This document shows, in pieces, positions 24,615 through 33,782 of a stretch of DNA of 64,000 bases. A program made the translations under genes and the position numbers. The stretch's first letter is position 1; every line of letters begins with the position of its first letter. The notes below the pieces were generated by a model. The model was not told the DNA's origin. It made no database searches and worked only from the letters and a program-made list of their open reading frames with translations. This stretch comes from Dehalococcoidia bacterium (GTDB lineage Bacteria > Chloroflexota > Dehalococcoidia > Dehalococcoidales > Fen-1064), in contig DUEV01000004.1 of NCBI GenBank assembly GCA_011170375.1, positions 1 to 64,000 on the forward strand, written 5' to 3'.

Positions 24615-24785
24615 TTATGGTGAATTCTCAAATTGTCCCCATAGCTTAACAGGAATTCTCAGCTCCCCCGAGGAGACCTGCAATATGTTCATGAGAGAAT
24701 GCTCTACCCCTTCATCCGCATACCGGTTTCTTATGATTCCGACCACCAGCTCGACTGCCTGGGCTTCAACATGCGGACAACGGTA
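24615..24785 (-). other. Short protein-like open frame of unknown nature
   Basis: This minus-strand frame is open for 56 codons between a TAA (24786-24788) and the stop at 24615-24617. Its translation is protein-like (for example QAVELVVGIIRNRYADEG and LRIPVKLWGQ). The only possible starts are an internal GTG or ATG, and no Shine-Dalgarno is evident. It lies in the 361-base gap downstream of the acyl-CoA synthetase gene on the same strand. I do not recognise it. It may be a degraded gene end. The rest of the gap contains the terminator at 24497-24530 and nothing else I can support. Confidence 0.25.
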
Positions 24786-24795
24786 TTAACGAGTG

Positions 24796-26223
24796 CTAAT
24801 TATCGGGGTGAGCCAGACAGTAACTGACATACTTGCTAATTGCCCGGCTGGCTGACTCAACGCCAGTAAAAACGGGTATGCCGGCCTGGGTAAGCTTCTC
24901 CCGAGCAGCCACCACCGCCATTATAGTGTCGGCATGCCCGCCGGTAAAGAGAGCCGCCGCTAGAGGCTTTTTCAGTGTCTTAGCCCTTTCACACAGGGCA
25001 TCAGCGGCAGCGGTGACCGTTTTTGGTAAATCCGGAGTATGCCCACCGTAGACATCAATTGCCATGTGGACAAGGATAACGTCGGTTGTCAGGTCATCAT
25101 CCACAATTGGAAGACCCCGACGGTAGAAGTCAACAGCACCACCCATACCATAGGTGGTCTCTACCGGGTTCCTCACACCAGCGCCAGCCTCAGGAATAAT
25201 CTGCAGCAGTTTATTCTGGGTCTCTGGAATAAAAGCCGGTACATTTAGTCCAGCGCGCTCACAGATATCAGCCGCAATGACTCCAATGCCTCCACCCCTA
25301 CCAACTACCGCCACCCTTCTGCCTTTCGGTTTTACCATTCGCTGTATAGCTTGGACAATGTCGGCGACCTCATCCATTGTGCTGGCTGGGATAGCGCCGG
25401 TCTGCTTGAAAAAAGCGTCCCAGACAGCTTTTGACCCGGCCAGTGAGGCGGTGTGCGAAGCTGCTGCCCCGGCGCCACTCTCTGTCAGCCCCGCCTTCAA
25501 GACCACCACCGGCTTCTTTTTCAGGCACTCCTTAATAGCAGATACAAACCTCGGCCCTTGACGAAGACCTTCAATATAACAGGCAATGACCTCCGTATCA
25601 TCATCCTCCGCCAGATAATCTAGAAAGTCGTGGGCATCAAGGTCGATAGCATTCCCGTAGCTGATGACTTTGCTGAAATATATATCTAAACCCTGGGCAA
25701 GGAAGACTAGGCGCATCGACTCCGCCCCCGATTGCGAAACGAAGGCAACTTTGCCCTTTTCCTTCGGGAAGTCCGGGTTAAAGGTCATGCCGGAGGCTGG
25801 GCAGTAGATGCCCATACAATTAGGCCCTAATACCCGCACACCGCCCTCTTCAGCAATTTGCTTGAGACGAGCTTCCATCTGCTTCCCCTCATCAGTGCCG
25901 GTCTCACTGAAACCAGCTGCGAAGACATGGACATACTTGACCCCTTTGGCAACACAATCAGCCATAATCTGGGGAGCTAGACGTGCCGGTATGTTGAAGA
26001 TGGTATACTCTACTGAACCAGGAACATCTCTAACACTAGGGTAAGCCTTGAGACCATCTATCTCAGTTACCCTGGGATTGATAGGATAAATCTGACCGGT
26101 GTAGCCGAAATCGATTAATCTCCTGACCCAGCCCCCTTCTAGATTAGTGGAGGAAGCACCGACAATAGCGATTGATTCAGGGTGAAACATCCTGTCCAGT
26201 GGACTAACAGTATCTGCAGGCAT
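24796..26223 (-). CDS. NDP-forming acyl-CoA synthetase, alpha-type subunit (CoA-binding and ligase domains)
   Basis: A 475-residue protein of the acetyl-CoA synthetase (ADP-forming)/succinyl-CoA ligase alpha group. Residues about 10-140 form the CoA-binding Rossmann domain (IAIVGASSTNLEGGWVRRL; GVRVLGPNCMGIYCP). The ligase-CoA region follows (VAFVSQSGAESMRLVF; ISYGNAIDLDAHDFLDYLA). The phosphorylated catalytic histidine is in AAASHTASLAGS (about residue 262). The ATP-grasp beta subunit is neither fused nor adjacent, so a partner must be encoded elsewhere, or the protein has another role. In anaerobes such enzymes conserve energy by making ATP from acyl-CoA. The ATG at 26223 has AGGGAGGG upstream. 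The gene stands alone, divergent from the malic enzyme. Confidence 0.87.
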   Translation of the reverse strand: MPADTVSPLDRMFHPESIAIVGASSTNLEGGWVRRLIDFGYTGQIYPINPRVTEIDGLKAYPSVRDVPGSVEYTIFNIPARLAPQIMADCVAKGVKYVHVFAAGFSETGTDEGKQMEARLKQIAEEGGVRVLGPNCMGIYCPASGMTFNPDFPKEKGKVAFVSQSGAESMRLVFLAQGLDIYFSKVISYGNAIDLDAHDFLDYLAEDDDTEVIACYIEGLRQGPRFVSAIKECLKKKPVVVLKAGLTESGAGAAASHTASLAGSKAVWDAFFKQTGAIPASTMDEVADIVQAIQRMVKPKGRRVAVVGRGGGIGVIAADICERAGLNVPAFIPETQNKLLQIIPEAGAGVRNPVETTYGMGGAVDFYRRGLPIVDDDLTTDVILVHMAIDVYGGHTPDLPKTVTAAADALCERAKTLKKPLAAALFTGGHADTIMAVVAAREKLTQAGIPVFTGVESASRAISKYVSYCLAHPDN

Positions 26224-26419
26224 ACGTTTCCCTCCCTATTTCAATCAATATTGCGCTAGGCGGTAGAGTATCTAACCCGTGCGCCCGGGCATGACAGCGG
26301 CCCTACAAGAGAATTCATAACACCAGCTATTCTACAACGATATGTGCGCTAATTCAACGTCTTACAAGACTAGAGATATCTTTTCCAACAGCCATATATA
26401 CCACTTCATTTTCCTGTGC

Positions 26420-26425
26420 TATAAT
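26420..26425 (+). promoter_or_regulatory. Possible -10 element of the malic enzyme gene
   Basis: TATAAT at 26420-26425 lies 54 bases before the GTG start; no good -35 hexamer is visible at the right spacing. Confidence 0.35.
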
Positions 26426-26478
26426 TTTTATATCCGCGCCCAACTGAAGAAATACAGTAGCTAAAGGGAGATGAAGCT

Positions 26479-27873
26479 GTGAGTGATAATCATTACAGGA
26501 TTGTCAGAACGTTGCGCTGCAAGAATTTAAATGTTCCCGGCACTCTCGGGCTATTAACAACTGCCATCGGTCGGGCTGGCGCCGAGATTGGCAACATTGA
26601 GACTATACACTTAGGACACCACTATACTATCAGAGATATCGAGGTCATCGTTCAGGGTGAAGATTACCTGAGACAAATGATCAAGGAAATATCGAAGCTT
26701 GAGGAAGTTACAGTTCTCCAGGTGAGAGATGATGTGCTTGAGCTACACAAGGGCGGTAAGATTAAAATGATCAACACCGTCCCCGCCGACTCCCAGGAGA
26801 GCCTCAGCAAGGTCTACACACCGGGCGTGGCCGAAGTATGCCGCCTTATTCTCAATGAACCACACTGGAAAGACACTTATACCAGTATTACCCACTCAGT
26901 TGCTATTGTAACCGATGGTACCGCAGTGCTTGGGCTGGGTAATATCGGTCCAGTGGCGGGAATGCCAGTAATGGAAGGTAAGGCAGCACTCCTTTACCAG
27001 CTTGTCGGCGTCAGTGGCATACCAATACTACTGGCTACAACCGACACGGACGAAATCGTGGCGACGATAAAGAACATTGCGCCCACCTTCGGCGGGATTC
27101 ACCTAGAAGACATCGCCTCACCAAGGTGTTTCACAATTTTGGACAGGCTTCAGAGCGAGCTTGATAGGCCGGTGTTTCATGATGACCAGCAGGGAACCGC
27201 TGTGGTGACACTGGCTGCCCTGCTCAATGCCTGTAAACGCACCGGGGTCGTCCTTCAAGAAATGAAGATAGGCTTAATCGGTCTTGGTGCTGCCGGTCTA
27301 TCTATCGGAAAATTTCTCCTCCGTTACACCGGTAATCCAGCACTGGGCACGGCTAGGACTGAAGCCAGTGCGATGCGCCACGCTGAGCATGGCGGCATTC
27401 CCTCTAATATTGACGAGATTATGGAAACAGCGGATGTTGTTATTGCCACTACCGGCCAGAGCGGCCTGATAAAGCCAAGTATGGTGAGAAAAGGACAGAT
27501 AATCTTCGCCCTGTCCAACCCATACCCTGAGATTACATCGGAGCGTGCTATTTCGGCAGGTGCATCCCTGGCAGCCGATGGTAAGACAGTAAACAACCTG
27601 ATTGGATACCCCGGTATTTGGCGAGGAATACTGGACACCAAAGCACGGGAAATCAATTATGAGATGTATTACGCCGCCAGTCAGGCTATTGCCAGCGCCA
27701 CAAGCGAGGGGGAACTTCTCCCCAGTTCTATCGACCAGAAGGTCCATTTGGCAGTGGCTCACGCCGTCGCCAGGGCAGCCATGAGTACTGGCGTCGCCCA
27801 GAGGCAGCTTGATGACGATTATTTCGAAGACGCCAACCTCGAAGCACTCCCAGATGGCACCTTCAATTTATAG
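26479..27873 (+). CDS. NAD(P)-dependent malic enzyme with N-terminal ACT domain
   Basis: A 464-residue enzyme converting malate to pyruvate and CO2 with NAD(P). Residues about 7-90 form an ACT-type regulatory domain (RTLRCKNLNVPGTLGLLTTA), which in relatives responds to small ligands. The catalytic part follows: YTPGVAEVCRLI (about residue 114), the malic signature TDGTAVLGLGNIGPVAG, GIHLEDIASPRC, FHDDQQGTAVV (about residue 236) and a Rossmann NAD-binding motif GLIGLGAAGLSIG (about 268). The GTG start at 26479 has AAGGGAG upstream. It connects the C4 pool (see the fumarate reductase genes just right) to pyruvate (see the por operon). Confidence 0.93.
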   Translation: MSDNHYRIVRTLRCKNLNVPGTLGLLTTAIGRAGAEIGNIETIHLGHHYTIRDIEVIVQGEDYLRQMIKEISKLEEVTVLQVRDDVLELHKGGKIKMINTVPADSQESLSKVYTPGVAEVCRLILNEPHWKDTYTSITHSVAIVTDGTAVLGLGNIGPVAGMPVMEGKAALLYQLVGVSGIPILLATTDTDEIVATIKNIAPTFGGIHLEDIASPRCFTILDRLQSELDRPVFHDDQQGTAVVTLAALLNACKRTGVVLQEMKIGLIGLGAAGLSIGKFLLRYTGNPALGTARTEASAMRHAEHGGIPSNIDEIMETADVVIATTGQSGLIKPSMVRKGQIIFALSNPYPEITSERAISAGASLAADGKTVNNLIGYPGIWRGILDTKAREINYEMYYAASQAIASATSEGELLPSSIDQKVHLAVAHAVARAAMSTGVAQRQLDDDYFEDANLEALPDGTFNL

Positions 27874-27969
27874 ATATATTCGACATGGCTTAAGCAGCCA
27901 GTCTGCTCGTCTAACAGTCCTACTGGTACCGCACGATTGCACTGACGGTCAGAACAGTGCCATACTCCC

Positions 27970-29640
27970 CTACCGTAATGTACCTTGATAATGGCTGGTA
28001 AGCTGTCTTTTTCTGAGCTCAGGGTCAGTATAATCCGGCAGTATCATCGGTGCCACCTTGTCAGTAGAAACACCAGCCGTTTCCAGTTCTTTATGGTAGG
28101 CCCGGACATGGTCAAGAGTAAGTCTGCCTTCTCGGCTGTTCTCCTTGGCATAGCTGGCCGCACTTCGTCCGGCAATCCTTCCAAAGACCATCACATCGAG
28201 TAGTGAATTGCCCATGAGACGGTTCTCACCATGAACCCCACCCGTCACTTCACCGGCCGCGAAGAGACCGGGTATTGAGGTCCTACCACTGGAATCCATC
28301 TTAAGCCCGCCATTCTGATAGTGGAGGGTTGGGTAGACCAGCATCGGCTCTTTGGCAATATCAATCCCGTGACGCTCAAATAAGATATGCTTACCAGGAA
28401 ACTCCCTCTTGACGGTACCCTCCCCGGACAGCATGTCTATCATTGGTGAATCCAACCAGATTCCGACGCGTCCCGCGGGTGTTGGTACCCCCAGCTCCCT
28501 GTCAAGACACTCACGAATACAGGCCGCCGACTCGACATCTCGGGGTTCACGCTCATTAACAAACTGCTCACCATTTATGTTAACCAGATTGGCACCAGCC
28601 CCCCGAAACTTTTCCGTAATTAGAAGTCCCTCAACCTGCTCTGGATAAACGGCACCGGTGGGATGGTACTGAACAGTGTGCAGGAAATTGACCTCAACAC
28701 CTGCCCGGTAACCGAGGACAAGACCATCGGCGGTGGCCCCATAATGGTTGGTAGTCATGAACCCTTGGATGTGGAGACGACCGGCCCCTCCTGATGCCAA
28801 AATGGTTGCCTTTGCCCGGACTACTATATATTCTTCCGTCTCCAGGTTATACAACAATGCCCCGGCACAGTCCCCATGCTCGTTCAGAAGAAATTCTACC
28901 GCTGGGGCGAACTCGACAACCGTGATGTTAGACCGGTTCCGCGCCTCATCGCGGATAGTACGCATAATCTCCATACCAGTAACGTCACCGCAGTAGTGCA
29001 TCCGCTTCCGACTGGTACCACCACCATGTATAGACAGCAGCCTTCCTTCTGGATACTTAGTGAACATGACGCCGAGACTTTCCAGCCACTGGAGAACATC
29101 CGGTGCCTGCGTAACCAGCGTATATACCAGTTCCGGGTCACACTTGAAATGGCCACCCCCCATAACGTCCAGATAATGGTAATAAGGCGAGTCTTTCTCC
29201 GTCTTGGTGGCCGCCTGGATGCCCCCCTCCGCCATCATCGTATTGGCATCACCGTGACGGAGCTTGGTGGCAATCACCACCCTGTCACCCTGCTCTTCAG
29301 CAAGAATGGCGGCAGCCGTTCCGGCCCCACCCCCACCAATTATCAGCACATCCGTCTCTATATCCGGCACTGAGAGGTCAACCTTGTCCGGCTCAACCCG
29401 GCTCCAGGCCTCCAGTATATCGGCAAACTCTTCGGGTATAACATAACCTTTATTAGGCCCAACCTTAAGTGCCCGGCGTCCTTCCTGACGATAATCTGGA
29501 TGGTACTTCTTCAGAATATCGTCACGCTCCTCGAGTGACATCATGGGGAAATCCTCACCACGCTTCTTCCGGGCTACTCGTTCCGGTCTGGTCCTTTCTA
29601 CTACCTTAATCAGCTCTTTGAGTTCTGATGTATACGGCAT
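27970..29640 (-). CDS. frdA: Fumarate reductase/succinate dehydrogenase-type flavoprotein subunit
   Basis: A 556-residue FAD-binding catalytic subunit, predicted to interconvert fumarate and succinate. About 85 extra residues precede the FAD fold (TDVLIIGGGGAGTAAAILAE). Active-site segments are conserved: QYHPTGAVYP, the proton-shuttle Arg in ITEKFRGAGANLVN, the HYQNGGL motif and FAAGEVTGGVHGENRLMGNSLL. Where FrdA/SdhA carry the histidine that binds FAD covalently (HTVAAEGG), this protein reads NTMMAEGG, so FAD should be non-covalent. It also lacks the usual long C-terminal domain extension. It is the last gene of the operon hdrC-hdrB-hdrA-hdrA-frdB-frdA, 12 bases after frdB, with GGGGGG as ribosome site. 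No membrane anchor gene (frdC/D) is present, so the enzyme is probably soluble and tied to the Hdr proteins. Confidence 0.88.
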   Translation of the reverse strand: MPYTSELKELIKVVERTRPERVARKKRGEDFPMMSLEERDDILKKYHPDYRQEGRRALKVGPNKGYVIPEEFADILEAWSRVEPDKVDLSVPDIETDVLIIGGGGAGTAAAILAEEQGDRVVIATKLRHGDANTMMAEGGIQAATKTEKDSPYYHYLDVMGGGHFKCDPELVYTLVTQAPDVLQWLESLGVMFTKYPEGRLLSIHGGGTSRKRMHYCGDVTGMEIMRTIRDEARNRSNITVVEFAPAVEFLLNEHGDCAGALLYNLETEEYIVVRAKATILASGGAGRLHIQGFMTTNHYGATADGLVLGYRAGVEVNFLHTVQYHPTGAVYPEQVEGLLITEKFRGAGANLVNINGEQFVNEREPRDVESAACIRECLDRELGVPTPAGRVGIWLDSPMIDMLSGEGTVKREFPGKHILFERHGIDIAKEPMLVYPTLHYQNGGLKMDSSGRTSIPGLFAAGEVTGGVHGENRLMGNSLLDVMVFGRIAGRSAASYAKENSREGRLTLDHVRAYHKELETAGVSTDKVAPMILPDYTDPELRKRQLTSHYQGTLR

Positions 29641-29652
29641 TGGTCTTCCCCC

Positions 29653-30426
29653 CTAGAGATACTGGGTATCGTTTGGTACCCAGTCCTCAGTAGCTATCTC
29701 TGGCTCCATCTCGCGTTCCCGGTACAGCCGACGCAAATCCTCTTCACTCATCTTCATCAACGTTTCCAGACAGGCATCATACTTGCCGCTGTTGCTGGCC
29801 GCCGCAGCCCCTGCCAGATGCTCAGCCCGCGGAACAATCTTGCTCCCGTATATTCGCCTTGCTAGCTGCGCGATATGATACTGCGGCAACTCTCCCATGC
29901 AACGGCTGGCACACAGTCCACATTGGATGCAGTTAAAAGACAGCTCGGCTGCTCTAGCGATGTTCCCCTGTTTCAGGGCAGCGATATAGTCCATCACCTC
30001 GACATCCATCGGGCAGGCCTTGGTACAGAGATTGCAGGCAATACAGCGAAAAAGCTCTGGATAGAGCTTGAATATCTCTTCCGGATTGGACGTGAGCTGA
30101 GAGAAATCACAAGTTGCCCGGTTGGCCGGATAGAAGGGTATCTGTGTCAGGTACATATTTGGTTCGACCACTGTCTGGCATGCAAGCCCAACACGCAGCC
30201 GGTAATCGCCCGCCTTCCGGTAGACCGTGGCACATGCCCCGCAGATACCGCCCCGGCAACCACAGCCCCGGATAAATTTAAACCCGGCATATTCCATGGC
30301 CTTCATGATGGTCAGGCTCTCCGGGACCTCATACCTCTTGCCCATTACATACACCGGAATAAGCTTGCCGGTATTTCCCGAAGCTTCAACAGTATCCTTA
30401 TTCTGCTTTCCTTCCGTCGCACTCAT
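29653..30426 (-). CDS. frdB: Fumarate reductase/succinate dehydrogenase-type iron-sulfur subunit
   Basis: A 257-residue Fe-S subunit with an N-terminal plant-type [2Fe-2S] site (RGCGCRGGICGACA, about residues 53-66, fourth Cys in GLACQT) and two CxxCxxCxxxC motifs, CIACNLCTKACPM (about 133-145) and CIQCGLCASRCMG (about 166-178). It differs from classical FrdB, where the last motifs build a [4Fe-4S] plus [3Fe-4S] pair with different spacing; here both look like [4Fe-4S]. The C-terminal about 60 residues are charged and variable. It should wire the flavoprotein to the HdrA proteins encoded upstream. The ATG at 30426 follows AAGGGGAA. Confidence 0.87.
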   Translation of the reverse strand: MSATEGKQNKDTVEASGNTGKLIPVYVMGKRYEVPESLTIMKAMEYAGFKFIRGCGCRGGICGACATVYRKAGDYRLRVGLACQTVVEPNMYLTQIPFYPANRATCDFSQLTSNPEEIFKLYPELFRCIACNLCTKACPMDVEVMDYIAALKQGNIARAAELSFNCIQCGLCASRCMGELPQYHIAQLARRIYGSKIVPRAEHLAGAAAASNSGKYDACLETLMKMSEEDLRRLYREREMEPEIATEDWVPNDTQYL

Positions 30427-30458
30427 TCGTGATTCCCCTTCATCCCTCCGGCCACGCT

Positions 30459-32414
30459 TTACCCCGTAGCCACGTTAATAATCTCAAAAAACTGCCGTGG
30501 TGTCGAGTTTTTTAGCTGAATTGCGTTGGAGGGGCATATCATCGCACAGGCGCCACAACCCTCACACAGCGCCTCGTTGACCCGTGCCACATTACTTCTC
30601 TTATCAATTTCTATTGCCTTATAGGCACAGTTGACCACGCACAATTCACAACCGGAGCAGACTTCTTCGCCCACCGAGGCAATCGTTGGCTCATGAAGAA
30701 GCTCCTCCCGCGAGAAGAGCGAAAGGACCTTGCTGGCGGCTGCTTCTGCCGACGCAATCGTATCGGGCAGGTCCCTGGGCCACTGGGCCGTACCCGCCAG
30801 ATATATACCGGACGTCAGGCTCTCCACTGGTCTCAGCTTGATATGGGCCTCGGTGAGGAAACCATGTTCATCAGAAGCAATATTAAGCCTGCGTGCCAGC
30901 TCTCGTGTTGTCGGACGCGGCACCATTGCGCGGGCGAGTACTACCAGGTCAGCTGATATCTCAATGTTCCTCCCGATAATCGTGTCCACCCCCCAGACCT
31001 TAATCTTATCGCCATCGCGGAACATCCGTGAGACCTCCCCCCTTAAGTAAAGGATACCGCCTTCATCCATTACGCTCTGGACAAACTCTTCAAATCCCTT
31101 GGCATCGGAGCGGATGTCCATATAGAAGATATACACCTGACCGTCAGGGACGGCACGACGGTAGAGCAGGGCTTGCTTGGCGATATACATGCAGCAAACG
31201 CGTGAGCAGTACGGGACACCGTGCTCCGGGTCACGCGAGCCTACACAGGAGATAAAAACCACTTCACGCGGCACCATACCATCGGAAGGCCTCCTGATTT
31301 CGCCATTGGTAGGGCCGGTAGCTGACAGGATTCTCTCAAATTGCAGTCCGTCGATAATATCGGGGTCTTCGGGATATGCCTCGGGCTGACCGACCGGCAG
31401 AAGGTCATAGCCCGGGGCAGCTACGATTACCCCCACCTTCTCTTCGACAAATGTGTCCTCCCCGGAAAAATCAATTGCTCCTTCAGGACACACCTCCCGG
31501 CAGACCTCACACTGGCCATCGTTAAAATGGAGGCAGTGCTCAGCATCTATCACCGGATGGAAGGGCACCGTGTTTGAGGATGGTATACGTACCGCTTTTC
31601 GTTGTGAAAGTCCACAGTCATATTCAGAGGAAACCACCACCGGACACTTTTCCAGGCAAAGCCCGCACGCATCGCAGCGCTCTTTGTCAATATATCCAGC
31701 CTTCTTTTGGATTTTCACATCGAAGTTACCGACATACCCAGAGACCTCTTCCACCTCTGAATATGTATAGAGCTTTATCAGGGGGTGAGAAGCAACCTCA
31801 GCCAGTCTGGTAGCCATCAGCGAGTCCGGCTTCTCCAGGTTAGGAAACGTTCCCGCCAGTTGCATAGCATGCCCGCCAATACAGGTATCTTTCTCCACGA
31901 GGACCACCTCGTAACCCCCGCTAGCAATGTCCAGAGCTGCCTGAATACCTGCAACGCCGGCACCGATTATTAGCGCCCGCTTTGTCAACGGTGTAACTGT
32001 TGGTGTCAGTGCCATGTTCAGACGCAGTTTTTCAACAGTGGCCTTGATAATGGCTATCGCCTTCCGGGTGGCGGTCTCCTTGTCATCGGCATGCGGCCAG
32101 CTACACTGCTCCCGGATATTGGCAATCTCAACACGGTAAGGGTTCAGTCCTTCAGCCTCGGCCAGCCTGCGAAAGGTCCGCTGGTGCAGTGTTGGGGAGC
32201 AGTTAGCATTGACGACACCGGTAAGAGCCTTCTCCTGTATCGCCTTGCGCATCAGTTCCTGCCCTGGGTCGGAGCACATGTACATATAGTCCTCAACATG
32301 GACAACACCGGGGTAATGACTGAGCTCTTCCACCACCCGCTTAACATCTACGGTTCCAGCAATATTGTTACCGCAGTGACAGACAAAGACGCCAATTCTC
32401 TCCTGCCTGGCCAT
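30459..32414 (-). CDS. hdrA: HdrA-like FAD/Fe-S protein (full-length type)
   Basis: A 651-residue homologue of heterodisulfide reductase subunit A, the FAD protein at which electron bifurcation occurs in methanogens. Order of parts: an N-terminal HdrA domain (VFVCHCGNNIAGTVD; NANCSPTLHQRTFR), an FAD-binding Rossmann motif (IIGAGVAGIQAALDIASGG, about residues 149-167), an inserted ferredoxin (CDACGLCLEKCP and CEVCREVCPEGA), the second half of the FAD domain with CVGSRDPEHGVPYCSRVCC, and a C-terminal diferredoxin (CSGCELCVVNCAYKA; CEGCGACAMICP). It is encoded one base after the shorter HdrA and before frdB. It shares the SRDPEHGVP-CSRVCCMYIAKQA block with its neighbour, so the two arose by duplication. 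Confidence 0.9.
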   Translation of the reverse strand: MARQERIGVFVCHCGNNIAGTVDVKRVVEELSHYPGVVHVEDYMYMCSDPGQELMRKAIQEKALTGVVNANCSPTLHQRTFRRLAEAEGLNPYRVEIANIREQCSWPHADDKETATRKAIAIIKATVEKLRLNMALTPTVTPLTKRALIIGAGVAGIQAALDIASGGYEVVLVEKDTCIGGHAMQLAGTFPNLEKPDSLMATRLAEVASHPLIKLYTYSEVEEVSGYVGNFDVKIQKKAGYIDKERCDACGLCLEKCPVVVSSEYDCGLSQRKAVRIPSSNTVPFHPVIDAEHCLHFNDGQCEVCREVCPEGAIDFSGEDTFVEEKVGVIVAAPGYDLLPVGQPEAYPEDPDIIDGLQFERILSATGPTNGEIRRPSDGMVPREVVFISCVGSRDPEHGVPYCSRVCCMYIAKQALLYRRAVPDGQVYIFYMDIRSDAKGFEEFVQSVMDEGGILYLRGEVSRMFRDGDKIKVWGVDTIIGRNIEISADLVVLARAMVPRPTTRELARRLNIASDEHGFLTEAHIKLRPVESLTSGIYLAGTAQWPRDLPDTIASAEAAASKVLSLFSREELLHEPTIASVGEEVCSGCELCVVNCAYKAIEIDKRSNVARVNEALCEGCGACAMICPSNAIQLKNSTPRQFFEIINVATG

Positions 32415-32415
32415 C

Positions 32416-33774
32416 TCAACTCACCGTCAGTCCCTCAGGTGTCTTCTCGCTGCGGGCAAACAGACCCAAGACCTTGCTTGCAGCACCGCTACCCTGGGCA
32501 ACAGAATCAGGAATGTCTTTGGGGCCCTGTGCCGCACCAGCCAGATATATCCCCGGGCAGGTCGACTCCAGAGGGTCAATCTTTATGTGGTTCTCGGTGA
32601 AGAACCCCTGTTCGTTAGTAGTAATACCCAGCCTGTCTGCCAGTTCTTGCGAACCGATGCTGGGCAGCATTGCCATCCCCAGCACCACCAAATCAGCCGA
32701 GACCTCCACCTGCTTACCCGACAGCGTATCCACCCCCATCACCTTTATCTTGTCTCCGTCACGGTAAATGCGTGAGACCTTTCCCCTGAGGTATACTGTC
32801 CCTTCGGCCATAGTGCGCTGTAAGAATTCCTCGTAGCCTTTACCCGTAGTCCGTGTATCAATGTAAAAAATGTGGGTTTGGCCGTCATGAACAGCATGCT
32901 TGAAAAGCATCGCCTGCTTCGCCAGGTACATACAGCATACACGTGAGCAGTGAGGCACACCATGCTCAGGGTCACGCGAACCAGCACACGATACGAAGAC
33001 CACTTCTTTTGGTGTTTTACCATCGGACGGCCTGTGTACTACCCCGGCTGTCGGACCTCCCGGACACAGTATCCTCTCGAACTGAATACCATCAATCACG
33101 TCGGGGTCATCGGCATACTCCGGCAGTCTTTCTACCGGCATGAGGTCGAATCCGGTAGCGACAACGATAGCACCGACCTGCTCGGTGATAATTTCGTCTT
33201 CCTGCTCCCAGTATATCGCCCCCGCCGGGCAGAGTCGTTCGCATATGCGACACTGCGGTGGTTTCTTGCCCTCCGCTCCGCTTTCCATGAAATCCAGATA
33301 CTTGATGTAGCGACAGTGCTCCGTATCTATCACTGCCTTGGCAGGGACTGCCTGGGCGAAGGGTATATAAATTGCCGCACGGTCTGCGACACCGGCATCG
33401 TACTCCGATGGTATTTTCTCCGGGCACTTCTGCCAGCAAGTCCCGCAACCGGTACACTTGGTATGGTCAACCTTCCGCGCCTTCTGGAGAATCTCGACCT
33501 GAAAGTTTCCAACCTCACCGCTGACTTTTTGTACTTCGGCATACGTAAGCAGTGTGATGTTGGGGTGCTGTCCGACATCCACCATCTTCGGCGTCAGGAT
33601 ACACTGCGGACAATCAAGGGTCGGGAAGACCTCGGCGTACTGTGCCATGTGGCCACCGATACTCGGCGTCTTTTCAACCAGTATTACCTGGTAACCGCCA
33701 TCGGCAATATCAAGCGCCGCCTGGATTCCAGCAACACCACCACCAATTACCAACGCCTTCTTTACTACTCTCAC
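32416..33774 (-). CDS. hdrA: HdrA-like FAD/Fe-S protein (short type)
   Basis: A 452-residue HdrA homologue that starts directly at the FAD-binding motif (VVKKALVIGGGVAGIQAALD) and ends without the C-terminal diferredoxin. It keeps the inserted ferredoxin (CTGCGTCWQKCP and CRICERLCPAGA) and CAGSRDPEHGVPHCSRVCC. Together with the longer copy it resembles the QmoA/QmoB-type arrangement of two unequal HdrA proteins in sulfate reducers; that comparison is inference. The frame opens with TTG codons overlapping the hdrB stop, but a GTG at 33774 lies six bases after GAGG and gives the tightest family N-terminus, so I used it. Confidence 0.9.
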   Translation of the reverse strand: MRVVKKALVIGGGVAGIQAALDIADGGYQVILVEKTPSIGGHMAQYAEVFPTLDCPQCILTPKMVDVGQHPNITLLTYAEVQKVSGEVGNFQVEILQKARKVDHTKCTGCGTCWQKCPEKIPSEYDAGVADRAAIYIPFAQAVPAKAVIDTEHCRYIKYLDFMESGAEGKKPPQCRICERLCPAGAIYWEQEDEIITEQVGAIVVATGFDLMPVERLPEYADDPDVIDGIQFERILCPGGPTAGVVHRPSDGKTPKEVVFVSCAGSRDPEHGVPHCSRVCCMYLAKQAMLFKHAVHDGQTHIFYIDTRTTGKGYEEFLQRTMAEGTVYLRGKVSRIYRDGDKIKVMGVDTLSGKQVEVSADLVVLGMAMLPSIGSQELADRLGITTNEQGFFTENHIKIDPLESTCPGIYLAGAAQGPKDIPDSVAQGSGAASKVLGLFARSEKTPEGLTVS

Positions 33775-33782
33775 ACTCAACC

